The notes below the pieces were generated by a model. The model did no database searches. It had not been told where the DNA came from and was given only the letters and a program-made list of their open reading frames with translations. The position numbers and the translations under genes are program-made. A DNA stretch of 64,000 bases from Halolamina litorea (lineage in GTDB: Archaea > Halobacteriota > Halobacteria > Halobacteriales > Haloferacaceae), in NCBI RefSeq assembly GCF_026616205.1, contig NZ_JANHGR010000001.1, forward strand, positions 186,001 to 250,000. Direction: 5' to 3'. Shown piece by piece: positions 41,983-49,835 of this stretch; position 1 is the stretch's first letter; the number at the start of each line of letters is the position of its first letter.

Positions 41983-44657
41983 CGGTCCGTGACGCGGTCC
42001 TGTAGCTCCTGCAGCCGGTTCAGCGCCTCCAGCGGCGTCGTCCTCGCGAGGTCGAGTTCGCGGAGTTCGGCCGCGAGGGCGTCCGCGCCGTCGGCGGCCG
42101 CACCCTCTGGTTCGGTTCCCGGCAGCGTCTGCTGGCCCGGGGGCGTCGAGGAGTCGGATGCCGCTTCGGACTCCCCATCTGCAGTTCCTGCACCGTCGGT
42201 CGCCGCCGGCGCCGTCGATGCCGCTGGCGCGCGCTCGTGGCCATCAGTCGCCTCGACCAGTTCGCGCGAACGTTCGACCACGGAGTCGGGCACGCCGGCC
42301 ATCCGTGCAACCTCGACGCCGTACGACGACGACGAGGGGCCGTCGTCGACGCGGTGGAGGAACGTCACGTCGTCGCCGTCCCGGATCGCCGTGAAGTGGA
42401 GGTTGAACACGCCCTCGCGCTCGTCGGCCAGCGCGGTCAGGTCGTGGTAGTGCGTCGCAAAGAGCGTCCGGGCACCCACCTCGTCGTGGAGGAACTCCGT
42501 GGCCGCGCGGGCGATGGCGAGGCCGTCGGCGGTGGAGGTCCCGCGACCGACTTCGTCCAGCAGGACCAGCGAGTCCTCGGTGGCGTCGTGGAGGATGTCG
42601 GTGAGTTCGCTCATCTCGCGCATGAACGTCGACTGGCCCCCGGCGATGTCGTCGCTGGCGCCGACGCGGGTGAACACCCGGTCCAGCACGGGGAGGCTCG
42701 CCGAGCGGGCGGGGACGAAGCCGCCGGCCTGTGCGAGCACGGCGATCAGGCCGACCTGGCGCATGTACGTCGACTTCCCGCTCATGTTCGGGCCGGTGAT
42801 GAGCGCGACGCCGCCCGCGGGCAGGTCGGCGTCGTTGGGGACGAACTCCGCCTGCGCGCGAGCGACGACGGGGTGGCGCCCGGCCTCGATTTCGAGGGCC
42901 TCGTCGCCGTCGTGGAACGTTGGCCGACAGAAGTCTGGGCCGACGGCGACCGTCGAAAGCGAGAGCAGCGCGTCCAGATCGGCGAGGTCGTCGGCCACGC
43001 CCTGCAGTCGGTCGGCGGCCTCGGCGACCTCGGCGCGCACCTCGCGGAACACGTCGTACTCCAGCGCGTCGGCGCGCTCGGCCGCGCCGAGGATTTCGTC
43101 CTCGCGCCGGCGGAGTTCGGGGGTGACGAACCGCTCCGAGTTCTTCAGGGTCTGGCGCCGGCGGTACTCGTCGGGCACCGAATCGAGGTGGCTGTCGGTC
43201 ACCTCGATGTAGTAGCCGTGGACCTGATTGTGCCCGACTTCGAGGTTGTCGATCCCGGTTCGCTCCCGCTCCTGCTGTTCGAGGTCGGCGACCCACGCTC
43301 GACCCTCGCGCTCGGTCGACCGGACCTCGTCGAGTTCCTCGTCGAAGCCGTCGGCGATCACGCCGCCCTCGGTGATCTCCTGTGGCGGGTCCGCCGCGAT
43401 GGCGCGCTCGATCAGCTCCCGCGTCTCCCGGAGTTCGTCGAGGTCGTCCCGCAGCCGACCGAGACGATCCGATTCGGCGTCCGCGAGGGCAGCTTTCAGG
43501 TTCGGAACGATCGAGAGCGTCCGGGCGACTGAGCGGAGGTCCCGGGCGTTCGCCCGCTCGCGGGACACGCGAGAGACGAGTCGTTCGAGGTCGTAGGCTG
43601 CGCGCAGTTCGTCGCGGAGTTCCTCGCGAAGCAGCGTCCGCGTCGAGAGTTCCCCGACGGCGTCGAGACGGCCCTCGATGGCCGCCCGATCGACCAGCGG
43701 CCGGCGGAGCCACGACGCCAGCCGGCGGCGCCCGAGCGCACAGACCGTCTCGTTCACCGTCTCGAACAGCGTGTCCCCCTCGCGGTCGCCGCCGGCGCGG
43801 TTCTCGAACAGTTCGAGGCTGCGGAGCGCGGCGGCGTCCAACCGCAGGCAGTCGGCGGGGTCGTAGCGCCGCACCCGCGAGACGTACTCGAGCGAGCCGT
43901 CGTCGCCCTGCGTGTACTCGGCGTACGCCAGCAGGCCGCCGACCGCGCGGGCCTCCACGGCCGCGAACCGGTCCGGGTCGGCGTACTCCGCGAGGGTCGC
44001 CCGTGCGGCGTCGACGGCGAAGGCGTCGTCGTCCCAGTCGGTGACGGGGCAGTCGGGATCCACCTCGGGGGTGCCCGGCCCCGAGATCAGTTCGGCGGGC
44101 CCGACACGGGCGACCTCTTCGCGTGCGCCCGCACGGTCGGCGGCGGGCGCGACCCGACACTCGCCGGTGGACACGTCGACGCTGGCGACGGCGTAGGCCG
44201 GGGCGTCACCGGTGTCAGCATCGGCGCCGACGACCGCCGCCACGTACGTCGAGTCGGGCGAGAGCAGTTCGTCGTCGACGACGGTGCCGGGGGTGATGAT
44301 CTGAGTGACGGCGCGCTCGACGATGCCCGACGCCTCGCTCGGGTCCTCAACCTGATCGGCGACGGCGACGCGGTGGCCGGCGTCGAGCAGTCGCTCGATG
44401 TACTCCGCGGCGTTGTCGACGGGGATTCCCGCCGCGGCGTAGGTGCCGGTGGAGTCCTCGCGCTCGATCAGTGTGAGCTCACAGAGCCGCGCGACCTCCT
44501 CGGCGATGCCGCAGAACGTCTTGTAGAAATCCCCCACTCGGAACAGCACGAGCGCGTCGTCGTGCTCCGCACAGCGGTCGACGTACTGCTGGAGCATCGG
44601 CGTGAGCTCGTCGCGGCGCTCGGCCAACTCCGCCGGGGGACCAGTGACCGCAGACAT
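41979..44657 (-). CDS. mutS: DNA mismatch repair protein MutS
   Basis: An 892-residue MutS1-type protein. The mismatch-reading domain I has LFRVGDFYKTFCGIAEE near residue 44. The family's Phe-X-Glu is Phe-Tyr-Lys here (codon AAG on this strand), a charge reversal at a key residue. Later parts are normal: the clamp and lever regions, Walker A TGPNMSGKST (near 620), Walker B LVLLDEVGRGTS and the His of FATHYHDL. A low-complexity Ala/Ser/Thr linker near residue 800 precedes the dimerisation helices. Start ATG 44657. It is co-transcribed with mutL. Confidence 0.95.
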   Translation of the reverse strand: MSAVTGPPAELAERRDELTPMLQQYVDRCAEHDDALVLFRVGDFYKTFCGIAEEVARLCELTLIEREDSTGTYAAAGIPVDNAAEYIERLLDAGHRVAVADQVEDPSEASGIVERAVTQIITPGTVVDDELLSPDSTYVAAVVGADADTGDAPAYAVASVDVSTGECRVAPAADRAGAREEVARVGPAELISGPGTPEVDPDCPVTDWDDDAFAVDAARATLAEYADPDRFAAVEARAVGGLLAYAEYTQGDDGSLEYVSRVRRYDPADCLRLDAAALRSLELFENRAGGDREGDTLFETVNETVCALGRRRLASWLRRPLVDRAAIEGRLDAVGELSTRTLLREELRDELRAAYDLERLVSRVSRERANARDLRSVARTLSIVPNLKAALADAESDRLGRLRDDLDELRETRELIERAIAADPPQEITEGGVIADGFDEELDEVRSTEREGRAWVADLEQQERERTGIDNLEVGHNQVHGYYIEVTDSHLDSVPDEYRRRQTLKNSERFVTPELRRREDEILGAAERADALEYDVFREVRAEVAEAADRLQGVADDLADLDALLSLSTVAVGPDFCRPTFHDGDEALEIEAGRHPVVARAQAEFVPNDADLPAGGVALITGPNMSGKSTYMRQVGLIAVLAQAGGFVPARSASLPVLDRVFTRVGASDDIAGGQSTFMREMSELTDILHDATEDSLVLLDEVGRGTSTADGLAIARAATEFLHDEVGARTLFATHYHDLTALADEREGVFNLHFTAIRDGDDVTFLHRVDDGPSSSSYGVEVARMAGVPDSVVERSRELVEATDGHERAPAASTAPAATDGAGTADGESEAASDSSTPPGQQTLPGTEPEGAAADGADALAAELRELDLARTTPLEALNRLQELQDRVTDR

Positions 44658-44736
44658 GCCCGAACGAGGGCGGGCGACGCGGAAGAGCGTTACGCGAGCC
44701 GGCGGCCACGCCCGGTCGGTCGGGGTTATCCGATCC

Positions 44737-44752
44737 ACCTAACGCATTAGGT
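44737..44752 (+). promoter_or_regulatory. Operator-like palindrome upstream of first receiver-like gene
   Basis: ACCTAA-CGCA-TTAGGT is a perfect 6-bp inverted repeat 41 nt before ATG 44794. The same palindrome with a different spacer stands at the same distance before the paralogue at 45355. This supports a shared regulator. Confidence 0.7.
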
Positions 44753-44793
44753 AGGCCGCTTTCCCCCGCGTAGCTGTTGGACAGAGTACGTCG

Positions 44794-45186
44794 ATGGGTT
44801 CGAACTGTACGTCGGTGAGTGCGGGGGCGCTCGCCGACACCGACCGGGTCGTTATCGTGGGGGACAATCAGCGGAACGCGGAGATGATGGGGGAGACGCT
44901 CGCCGGAGTGACTGTGGCGACTGCGACGCCCGTCGGCGCCCGTGACCGCCTCGGCTCGGGGCCGAGCCTCGTCGACGCCGTCGTCGTCGACACCGAGACG
45001 GTCACCCGAGGGGTGACCGAACTGGTACGGGACGTGCGTGAGCAGGGGATACCGGTCGTGCTGCTCTCGGGAGACGCCTCCCCGTCGGTTCGGCGTAACG
45101 CCGCCGGCGTCGACGGGATGGCCTTCGAGCAGAAACCGATCCGGAGCGACCAGTTCCGCGAGCTCGTGGCCGACGCGCTCGCGTAA
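44794..45186 (+). CDS. Receiver-like protein, first of a tandem pair
   Basis: A 130-residue single-domain protein of CheY-like fold. VVIVGDNQRNAEMMGETLAG replaces the acidic pair of normal receivers by GD. VDAVVVDTETV keeps an Asp at the phosphoacceptor position, PVVLLSGDAS the Thr/Ser strand, and FEQKPIRSDQFREL the conserved Lys-Pro. It has no output domain. It is close in sequence and equal in length to the protein at 45355-45747, so the pair arose by tandem duplication. The short message (TATA-like CGCTTTCC near 44757) is probably under the palindrome at 44737. Confidence 0.75.
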   Translation: MGSNCTSVSAGALADTDRVVIVGDNQRNAEMMGETLAGVTVATATPVGARDRLGSGPSLVDAVVVDTETVTRGVTELVRDVREQGIPVVLLSGDASPSVRRNAAGVDGMAFEQKPIRSDQFRELVADALA

Positions 45187-45298
45187 CCCCCGACGTGGCG
45201 CCTGTGGATCGCTGCGCGGAACTGTGGACTGCCGTGTGGACACTGTGGAACGCCGAAACACCGTGGGCCCGGTCGCCGCGGCTGTGGGGCCGCCGGCG

Positions 45299-45314
45299 AC
45301 CTAACTGATTAGGT
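45299..45314 (+). promoter_or_regulatory. Operator-like palindrome upstream of second receiver-like gene
   Basis: ACCTAA-CTGA-TTAGGT is a perfect inverted repeat 40 nt before ATG 45355. It is identical in both arms to the site at 44737. The following CGTAGCT is also shared by the two promoters (44769 and 45330). Confidence 0.7.
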
Positions 45315-45354
45315 GAGACACTTACGCCCGTAGCTCGTGTCCGGTCGAGTACCG

Positions 45355-45747
45355 ATGGGATCCAAGTCCGCGTCGGGGGGAGTGGGGACTCTCGCCGATA
45401 CGAACCGTGTGGTTGTCGTAGGGGAGAACAGCCGGAACGTCGACCTGATGACCGACGCCCTCGCGGGCTACGAGGTCACCGCCGCGACGGCGCCCGAGGA
45501 GCTGAACCCGGTGCTTTCGGGAACGCTCCCGGTTGGCGCCGTCGTCGTCGACACCGAGACCGTGAGCGAGGACGTGATCGCGCTGATCGACGGCGTGCTC
45601 GAACGTGAACTGCCGGTCGTGCTGCTGGCGGGAGAGGCCTCGACGGTCGTGCGCGAGGACGCCGCCGCTACCGACGGCCTGACGTTCCGCGAAAAGCCGC
45701 TTCGCAGCCCGGACCTCCGTTCGGCAGTCGGCGACGCGCTCAACTGA
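45355..45747 (+). CDS. Receiver-like protein, second of a tandem pair
   Basis: A 130-residue paralogue of the protein at 44794. It keeps the same scheme: RVVVVGENSRNVDLMTDALAG at the site of the acidic pair, VGAVVVDTETVSEDV at the phosphoacceptor strand, PVVLLAGEAS (Ala instead of Ser) and TFREKPLRSPDL with the Lys-Pro. The N-terminal GSKSASGGVGTLADTN matches the first copy's spacing. ATG 45355 is preferred to the GTG 45337 because the promoter homology is measured from it. It could be an adaptor in signalling; no partner kinase is adjacent. It converges on engB with 11 nt between stops. Confidence 0.75.
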   Translation: MGSKSASGGVGTLADTNRVVVVGENSRNVDLMTDALAGYEVTAATAPEELNPVLSGTLPVGAVVVDTETVSEDVIALIDGVLERELPVVLLAGEASTVVREDAAATDGLTFREKPLRSPDLRSAVGDALN

Positions 45748-45758
45748 TCGCGCGCCGA

Positions 45759-46382
45759 TTAGCTGACGAACTGCAGCAGTTCTTCGCGTTTCGCTTCCCG
45801 GAAGCGATCGCCCAGCGCCTCCTCCAGCGTCCCGATCGAGCCGTTCTTGGCCGTGATCGGACAGATCGTCTCCTGCCACTGCTGCCACGGCGGGTAGAGG
45901 CCGAGTCGATCACACAGGTCGTTCAGCCGCTCGTCGCGGTCGTCGACCTTGTCCATCTTGTTGACTGCGACGACGGGGTCGATCCCGACGTCCTGCAGGA
46001 AGTGGAACATCTCCACGTCGTGGGGGATGTCGCCGTTGGCCTGGTGGCGGTCGATGATGTCGATGACCGACTTCCCGTCGACGACGAGCACGCCGGCGAT
46101 GATCTGCTCGGCGTTCTCCTCGACGTAGCGGACCACGTCGGTCTTGATCTGCTCGCGTTTCCCCTCTTCGACGCCGGACATGAAGCCGAACCCGGGGAGG
46201 TCGGTGAACATGAAGTCCGGCCCGGCCCAGTCGTAGTGGTTGGGCTGCCGGGTGACGCCGGGTTTCCCGCCGGTGTCGAAGCGATGGCCGGTCAGCTCGC
46301 GCATCAGCGTCGACTTCCCGACGTTCGACCGACCGACGAGTACGACCTCGTCGCCCCGGTTCGGCCGGTTCTCGAAAGGCAT
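45759..46382 (-). CDS. engB: EngB-type GTP-binding protein
   Basis: A 207-residue TrmE-Era-EngA-EngB GTPase. G1 [10 protein letters not shown] (near residue 17), G3 DLPGFGFM (near 62), G4 VNKMDK (near 140) and G5 ITAKNG (near 178) are intact. EngB/YihA proteins are involved in large-subunit assembly in bacteria. Start ATG 46382 ([17 protein letters not shown]) is preferred over the longer upstream frame, which crosses AT-rich intergenic DNA. Confidence 0.93.
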   Translation of the reverse strand: MPFENRPNRGDEVVLVGRSNVGKSTLMRELTGHRFDTGGKPGVTRQPNHYDWAGPDFMFTDLPGFGFMSGVEEGKREQIKTDVVRYVEENAEQIIAGVLVVDGKSVIDIIDRHQANGDIPHDVEMFHFLQDVGIDPVVAVNKMDKVDDRDERLNDLCDRLGLYPPWQQWQETICPITAKNGSIGTLEEALGDRFREAKREELLQFVS

Positions 46383-46703
46383 GGACGCTCGTAGTCGGGT
46401 GTCGGGGTTAACCCTCACGGGTCGGGCAGCCCCGGAATAAACCAAAAATTGCGATATAGAATGCGTTTTCCTGCCCACAGACGGGCGACCAACACCGGCT
46501 GACGCGCTCAGAACCAGTTGACGCCGCGGTAGCGGGGGCGACCTCGTCGCCGTCCTCCTTCCGTGCCGTCGTCGTGTCTCGCCGTCTCTGTGGGTTATTC
46601 ATTCAGTAATAGACCGATAGCAGAAGCAACTCTCACATAAAACCAGCAATATACCTTCAGTTCCAAAATAACTATCAGCCGCTCCTCCGTTTACTACGGA
46701 CGT
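46383..46703. other. AT-rich divergent intergenic region with a possible folded RNA
   Basis: These 321 nt separate engB from the Tat/PQQ pair. AT-rich blocks (near 46440-46470 and 46595-46675) flank a GC-rich core at 46474-46594. The core ends, CCCACAGACGG and CCGTCTCTGTGGG, pair except for a 2-nt bulge; inside are GGCGAC-CTC-GTCGCC (46537-46551) and CTGA-N5-TCAG. CAAAATAACTATC (46664-46676) looks like the TATA region of the gene at 46704. A 64-codon frame on the minus strand has no gene-like features. Confidence 0.45.
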
Positions 46704-47636
46704 ATGAGCAAGTACGAGAAACACACCACAGTCAGCGACGAGGAGCGTCGGGAGTTCCTCAAGGCTCTCGGCGTCGCCGGCGCGGTCGGCGCCGCCGGAG
46801 TGACGGTGGGGGAACTGAACGAGACGGTCGACGCCTCGAACGTCGAGGCGCTCAGTTCGGTCGGCGCCGCCGTGAGCGAGGAGATCGCCGGTCAGGTCGA
46901 CGCCGGCCTCCTCGCCGACCAACAGGCCGAACTGGCGGCGACGCTGTCGGCGGCGCCGGCGACCGTCGAGAGCGGGGCGGCCTTCGAGTCGCCCGGCACG
47001 GCGTTCGACGACATCGCGGAGGCCGGATGGGCCACTTACGGCCACCTCGAGGAGGCCGGGTTCTTCGAGAGCCTCGACGAGCACATGCCGGCGTTCAACC
47101 CCGAGCGCCTGACGACGAGTACGCGGGCGTTCCTCGGGTCGGAAGCGGCCGTCGAACCGCTCTCGGACCTCGACCTGGGCGGCACCGCGGGTGTCGACCT
47201 CGTCGCCCCGGTGATCAATCAGGCCGAGAAGCTGAGCCACTTCCACTGGATCGCTTCCGGCGACATCCCGGCCGAACACCAGCTCGCCGACGTGCTGCCG
47301 CCGATCACGCAGCGCGCGGCCGGCGGGGTGCTCCTCTGGCTCCAGAACCTCGACGACCACCTGTATCAGGACCAGGTGCTGTTCGACGAGCAGATCCTCG
47401 CTGACGGCATCTGGGAGGTCCGGGGCATGACGGCCGGCTTCTACCTCATGACCGAGGGAGCGAAAGCCGCCGGCACCGACTCGGATCGCTTCACCGACGC
47501 CGAACTCGGCGCGCTGTTCACCACGAGTATCGCACTCCAAGAGGTCGCCCAACGGATGCTCCCGGTCCACATGCACTGGATCGACGAGGAGAGCCGCGAC
47601 CCGGGCAACGTGAAGATCGACTCCATCTCCATCTAA
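46704..47636 (+). CDS. Tat-exported protein paired with the PQQ-propeller gene
   Basis: A 310-residue protein of unknown family. The N-terminus has DEERREFLKALG, a twin-Arg motif, followed by the hydrophobic stretch VAGAVGAAGVTVG and no lipobox. The mature part is helical. It contains two HxHW motifs, LSHFHWIAS (near residue 178) and PVHMHWIDE (near 293), which could ligate a metal or haem. Its stop is followed after 4 nt by the PQQ-type gene, so the two are co-transcribed and probably form one complex. The promoter region is unusually AT-rich for this genome. Confidence 0.75.
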   Translation: MSKYEKHTTVSDEERREFLKALGVAGAVGAAGVTVGELNETVDASNVEALSSVGAAVSEEIAGQVDAGLLADQQAELAATLSAAPATVESGAAFESPGTAFDDIAEAGWATYGHLEEAGFFESLDEHMPAFNPERLTTSTRAFLGSEAAVEPLSDLDLGGTAGVDLVAPVINQAEKLSHFHWIASGDIPAEHQLADVLPPITQRAAGGVLLWLQNLDDHLYQDQVLFDEQILADGIWEVRGMTAGFYLMTEGAKAAGTDSDRFTDAELGALFTTSIALQEVAQRMLPVHMHWIDEESRDPGNVKIDSISI

Positions 47637-47640
47637 CACA

Positions 47641-49698
47641 ATGGCCACAGAGAACACCGACGACGAGCGACTGTCCGAGGCGATCGACCGCGACCTACTC
47701 GACGACGAGGTCGACGACCCCGAAGAGCGGATGAACTACATCGACACCGGGGAGAACGCCTACGGCGAGAACGTCCTGCAGGCCAACAGCGAGGCCCCCG
47801 GTTCGGACGTGACCGACGAGATGCTCCGGAACGACAAGGACCGGACGGACTCGTGGCTCCACTTCAACAAGGGGCACGAACAGACCGGCTACTCGCCCAG
47901 CGAGGCGCTGACGCCGGAGAACGTCGACCAGCTCGAGGAAGCTTACACCCTCGACACCGGCAGCGGCGGGCTCCAGACGACGACGACCATCGTCCCCGGC
48001 GAGGGCGACACGCCGCCGGTCATGTACTTCATCGGCGCGGACACGAAGGTCTGGGCGGTCAACGCCCGCACGGGCGAGGAGTACTGGACGTTCCAGTGGG
48101 CCTACCCCGAGGACGCCGACTACGAGATCCAGCCGCGCTTCCGCGGCGTCTCGGTCTATCAGGACAAGGTCATCTTCGGCACGGCCAACCTCCACATGGT
48201 CGCGCTGGACCGCTACACCGGCGAGAAGCAGTGGGAGACGGACTCGATGGAGGCGCTGCCGTCGCTGCAGAACCTCCCGTTCCCGTTCATCGGCTACTCC
48301 CACTCGGGTTCCTCGCACGTCTACGACGGCACCGTCTACGTCGGGCAGGTCGGCGGGGACAACTCCCTGATGGGCCACACCCACGCGATGGCGCTCGACG
48401 CCGAGACCGGCGAGGTCGAGTGGACGACGAAGTTCGCCCCCGAGGACGAGTGGCTCGGTGACCTCTGGAAGCACGCCAACAGTTCCCCGTGGAACGCCGC
48501 GGCGATCGACCCCGAGTCGGACACGATCGTCTGGAACGCCGGGAACCCGCGGCCGATGCTGAACCCGATGGTCCGGCCGGGGCCGAACCAGATGAGCGCC
48601 GGCGTCGTCGCCCTCGACGCCAACACGGGCGAGGTCAAGTGGAACGACCAGAACTCCCCGCAGGACCACTGGGACTACGACGGCCAGTTCGTGGCGTCGA
48701 TCGTCGACGTGGAGATCGAGGGCGAGGAGCGTCGTGCGGTCGTCTACGAGCACAAGAACGGCTGGGTGTACGTCTACGACATCGAGGACGGCCAGCTGCT
48801 CTCCCGCTCGGAACCCTACGCAAAACAGAAGAACATCCACAGCTTCATCGGCAAGGGCGAGGAGAACGCCACGGAAGTCTGGCCCGCGGCGGCGGGCGCC
48901 TCGAACTACCCGGCCGACGGCCTCAGCCCGAAGACGGGCTACCGATACTCCGGCTCGCAGGACGCCGGGAACATCCTCTGGATGAACGACTTCAGCTACC
49001 CCGAGGAGGGCGTCGGCACGCCCGGGATGGGGACCGGCCCCGACGGCGAGGACGACATCTCCGGGGGCGGACAGGAAGCCAGCATCGAGGGCGAGAACTA
49101 CACGGCTTACGTCACCGCGACGGACCTCAGCACGGGCGACCAGGCGTGGCGGACCGAACTCCCCGACACGCAGGACCTGTTCAACAACTCCTTCGTGGTC
49201 TACCCCGGCGGCACGACGCCGACCGCGGGCGGTCTCGTGTTCAGCGGCTCCTCGGGCGGGCACCTCTACGCGCTCGACGACGAGACCGGCGAGATCCTCT
49301 GGGAGGCAGACACCGGACAGCGCATTACTGCGACGCCGGTCGTCTGGGAAGACGAGTCGGAGGGTGCCGTCTTCGTCGGCGTCCCCTCGGGCTCCCAGAT
49401 CGTGACCTACCGCGCGGACGTAGACCTCGACGCCGCCGAGCAGACCGAAACGCCGGCCGAGACCGAGACGGCGACGGAGACGGCCGAACCGACCGACACG
49501 GAGGCCCCGACCGATGCAGCGACCGACGCTGCCACCGACACCGCGACCGACGCGGCCGACACCACGTCCACGAGCGGCCCCGGCTTCGGCGCCGCGGCGG
49601 GGGCAGCGGGCGCGGCGGGCGCCGGCTACGCGGCCAAGAAGCGCGCCGACGGCGACGAGGACGCGGACGACGGCGACGACGGGTCGACCGAGGAGTAG
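47641..49698 (+). CDS. PQQ-type beta-propeller dehydrogenase-like protein
   Basis: A 685-residue protein. Residues about 90-600 are an eight-bladed quinoprotein propeller with repeated W-docking blades: VWAVNARTGEEYWTFQWAY, MVALDRYTGEKQW, VVALDANTGEVKWNDQNSPQ then HWDYDGQF, and LYALDDETGEILWEAD. The GNPRPMLNPMVRPGPNQ element is as in PQQ alcohol dehydrogenases. No signal peptide is present: the first 45 residues are acidic and polar. The C-terminus has a Thr/Glu-rich stalk, then SGPGFGAAAGAAG and a Lys/Arg plus acidic tail, like a degraded PGF-CTERM. Export may depend on the Tat partner upstream. Confidence 0.82.
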   Translation: MATENTDDERLSEAIDRDLLDDEVDDPEERMNYIDTGENAYGENVLQANSEAPGSDVTDEMLRNDKDRTDSWLHFNKGHEQTGYSPSEALTPENVDQLEEAYTLDTGSGGLQTTTTIVPGEGDTPPVMYFIGADTKVWAVNARTGEEYWTFQWAYPEDADYEIQPRFRGVSVYQDKVIFGTANLHMVALDRYTGEKQWETDSMEALPSLQNLPFPFIGYSHSGSSHVYDGTVYVGQVGGDNSLMGHTHAMALDAETGEVEWTTKFAPEDEWLGDLWKHANSSPWNAAAIDPESDTIVWNAGNPRPMLNPMVRPGPNQMSAGVVALDANTGEVKWNDQNSPQDHWDYDGQFVASIVDVEIEGEERRAVVYEHKNGWVYVYDIEDGQLLSRSEPYAKQKNIHSFIGKGEENATEVWPAAAGASNYPADGLSPKTGYRYSGSQDAGNILWMNDFSYPEEGVGTPGMGTGPDGEDDISGGGQEASIEGENYTAYVTATDLSTGDQAWRTELPDTQDLFNNSFVVYPGGTTPTAGGLVFSGSSGGHLYALDDETGEILWEADTGQRITATPVVWEDESEGAVFVGVPSGSQIVTYRADVDLDAAEQTETPAETETATETAEPTDTEAPTDAATDAATDTATDAADTTSTSGPGFGAAAGAAGAAGAGYAAKKRADGDEDADDGDDGSTEE

Positions 49699-49795
49699 TC
49701 CGCCCACGCCCCGTTCTCCGGACGGGTACGGGCCACCCGACGACGCGGGCCGCTCGATCCCGGACAACAAATTTCGTCTTCTCGAACGTATCAAC

Positions 49796-49810
49796 TAACC
49801 CGTAGGGTTA
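49796..49810 (+). promoter_or_regulatory. Palindrome before the 7TM/ATP-grasp gene
   Basis: TAACCC-GTA-GGGTTA is a perfect 6-bp inverted repeat, 25 nt before ATG 49836. GGTTAAGC, its right arm, could include the TATA element, so a repressor bound here would block transcription. It may instead mark the 3' end of the PQQ gene, 98 nt away. Confidence 0.5.
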
Positions 49811-49835
49811 AGCAGACGTGATTGTGTAGTAGGGC

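Noticed and set aside
46408-46602. 64-codon reverse frame upstream of engB
   Set aside because: It spans the hairpin core and AT-rich blocks, has no family resemblance and no promoter in the right place.
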